Part shown: one piece after another, positions 13,271 through 13,421 of the stretch
Layout: each line of letters opens with the position of its first letter
How positions within the stretch are numbered: the first letter of the stretch is position 1
Assembly: GCA_002420105.1 (NCBI GenBank)
Contig: DIHJ01000033.1
Location: 6,820-20,240, forward strand
Length of the DNA: 13,421 nucleotides
Direction: 5' to 3'
Origin: Nitrospira sp. UBA5699
GTDB lineage: Bacteria; Nitrospirota; Nitrospiria; Nitrospirales; Nitrospiraceae
The notes under the pieces: generated by a model
What the model saw: the letters and a program-made list of their open reading frames with translations, nothing else
What the model was told of the DNA's origin: nothing
Databases searched by the model: none
Program-made: the position numbers and the translations under genes

Positions 13271-13310
13271 CCATAGATAAAAGGCAGGGAGCCCTTTCGG
13301 ACTCCCTGCC
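13271..13310 (-). terminator. Intrinsic terminator (minus strand) in front of the sensor-domain gene
   Basis: GGCAGGGAG (13283-13291) and CTCCCTGCC (13302-13310) form a perfect 9-bp stem; after one mismatch, two more GC pairs close a TTTC tetraloop. Read on the minus strand, the stem is followed at once by TTTTAT (complement of 13277-13282). This is a good rho-independent terminator for transcripts arriving from the right edge. Its T-tract ends only about 25 bases before the ATG of the sensor-domain gene. Confidence 0.7.
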
Positions 13311-13339
13311 CCCTGTCTTCCTCTCTGAGGCGGGAAGTC

Positions 13340-13373
13340 CCGGGACCCGGTCGGCACTCTGACCGGGTCCCGG
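13340..13373 (-). terminator. Strong 13-bp hairpin, first of two downstream of the right-edge gene
   Basis: CCGGGACCCGGTC (13340-13352) and GACCGGGTCCCGG (13361-13373) form a perfect 13-bp stem with an 8-base loop. On the minus strand it begins about 24 bases after the TAA at 13398-13400. No T-tract follows, so it may protect the 3' end of the mRNA, with the second hairpin providing actual termination. Confidence 0.5.
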
Positions 13374-13397
13374 TCCTCCTCCCTCAATGTTCCGATC

Positions 13398-13421
13398 TTA
13401 CAGCCAGGTCACGCGTTCGGC
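13398..13421 (-). CDS. Possible 3' end of a minus-strand gene at the window edge
   Basis: On the minus strand the last bases read GCC GAA CGC GTG ACC TGG CTG TAA, a C-terminus AERVTWL. Two strong hairpins follow in the proper position for the end of a transcript, which is the main reason to believe that a gene ends here. Seven codons are too few to identify the protein. Confidence 0.35.
   Translation of the reverse strand, partial: AERVTWL

Noticed and set aside
12484..13362. 292-codon plus-strand frame over the sensor-domain gene
   Set aside because: The minus-strand frame gives a coherent membrane-helix, four-helix-bundle, membrane-helix protein; the plus frame is low-complexity and runs through both hairpins.

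Overview
The window is GC-rich and densely coded. It looks like a chromosome segment from a Nitrospirota bacterium, most likely Nitrospira-like. That is an inference from gene content (a sigma-54 activator, YHS protein, b-type cytochrome with molybdoenzymes, Pal and YajG-like lipoproteins, and intergenic GAGGYT hexamer repeats) and from overall style; no rRNA, tRNA or other taxonomic marker is present.

Layout. 1-269 (+): 3' end of a VOC/glyoxalase-fold protein. 390-2708 (+): PAS-GAF-PAS-AAA+-Fis sigma-54 activator. 2709-3025: leader with operator-like repeats. 3026-4439 (+): regulatory cassette of a STAS protein, an ECF sigma factor and a zinc-binding (ZAS-type) anti-sigma factor. 4527-10792 (+): co-directional redox cluster of a glucose-dehydrogenase-like enzyme, a YHS protein, a four-helix cytochrome b, an MsrP/YedY-like Tat lipoprotein molybdoenzyme, an uncharacterised lipoprotein, a membrane-anchored thioredoxin-like protein and a second sulfite-oxidase-fold molybdoenzyme. 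10827-12187 (-): Pal and a YajG-like lipoprotein, convergent with the redox cluster. 12580-13251 (-): membrane protein consisting only of an MCP-type four-helix-bundle sensor. 13252-13397: two strong hairpins, probably ending a minus-strand gene whose last codons lie at the right edge.

How the parts may work together. The STAS and sigma genes overlap by ATGA, and the anti-sigma factor has the C-x25-H-x3-C-x2-C spacing of redox-sensing ZAS proteins such as RsrA. The genes that follow make an envelope redox set: cytochrome b sends electrons across the membrane, the adjacent Tat lipoprotein molybdoenzyme can use them, and a thioredoxin-like protein is translationally coupled to the second molybdoenzyme. 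Thiol-redox control of this set by the sigma/anti-sigma pair is plausible, but no shared promoter shows this.

The least expected feature is a pair of hexamer-built inverted repeats (4001-4078 and 7954-8056). Each begins on the stop codon of the gene upstream. The second runs into the next gene and encodes the hydrophobic core of that lipoprotein's signal peptide.
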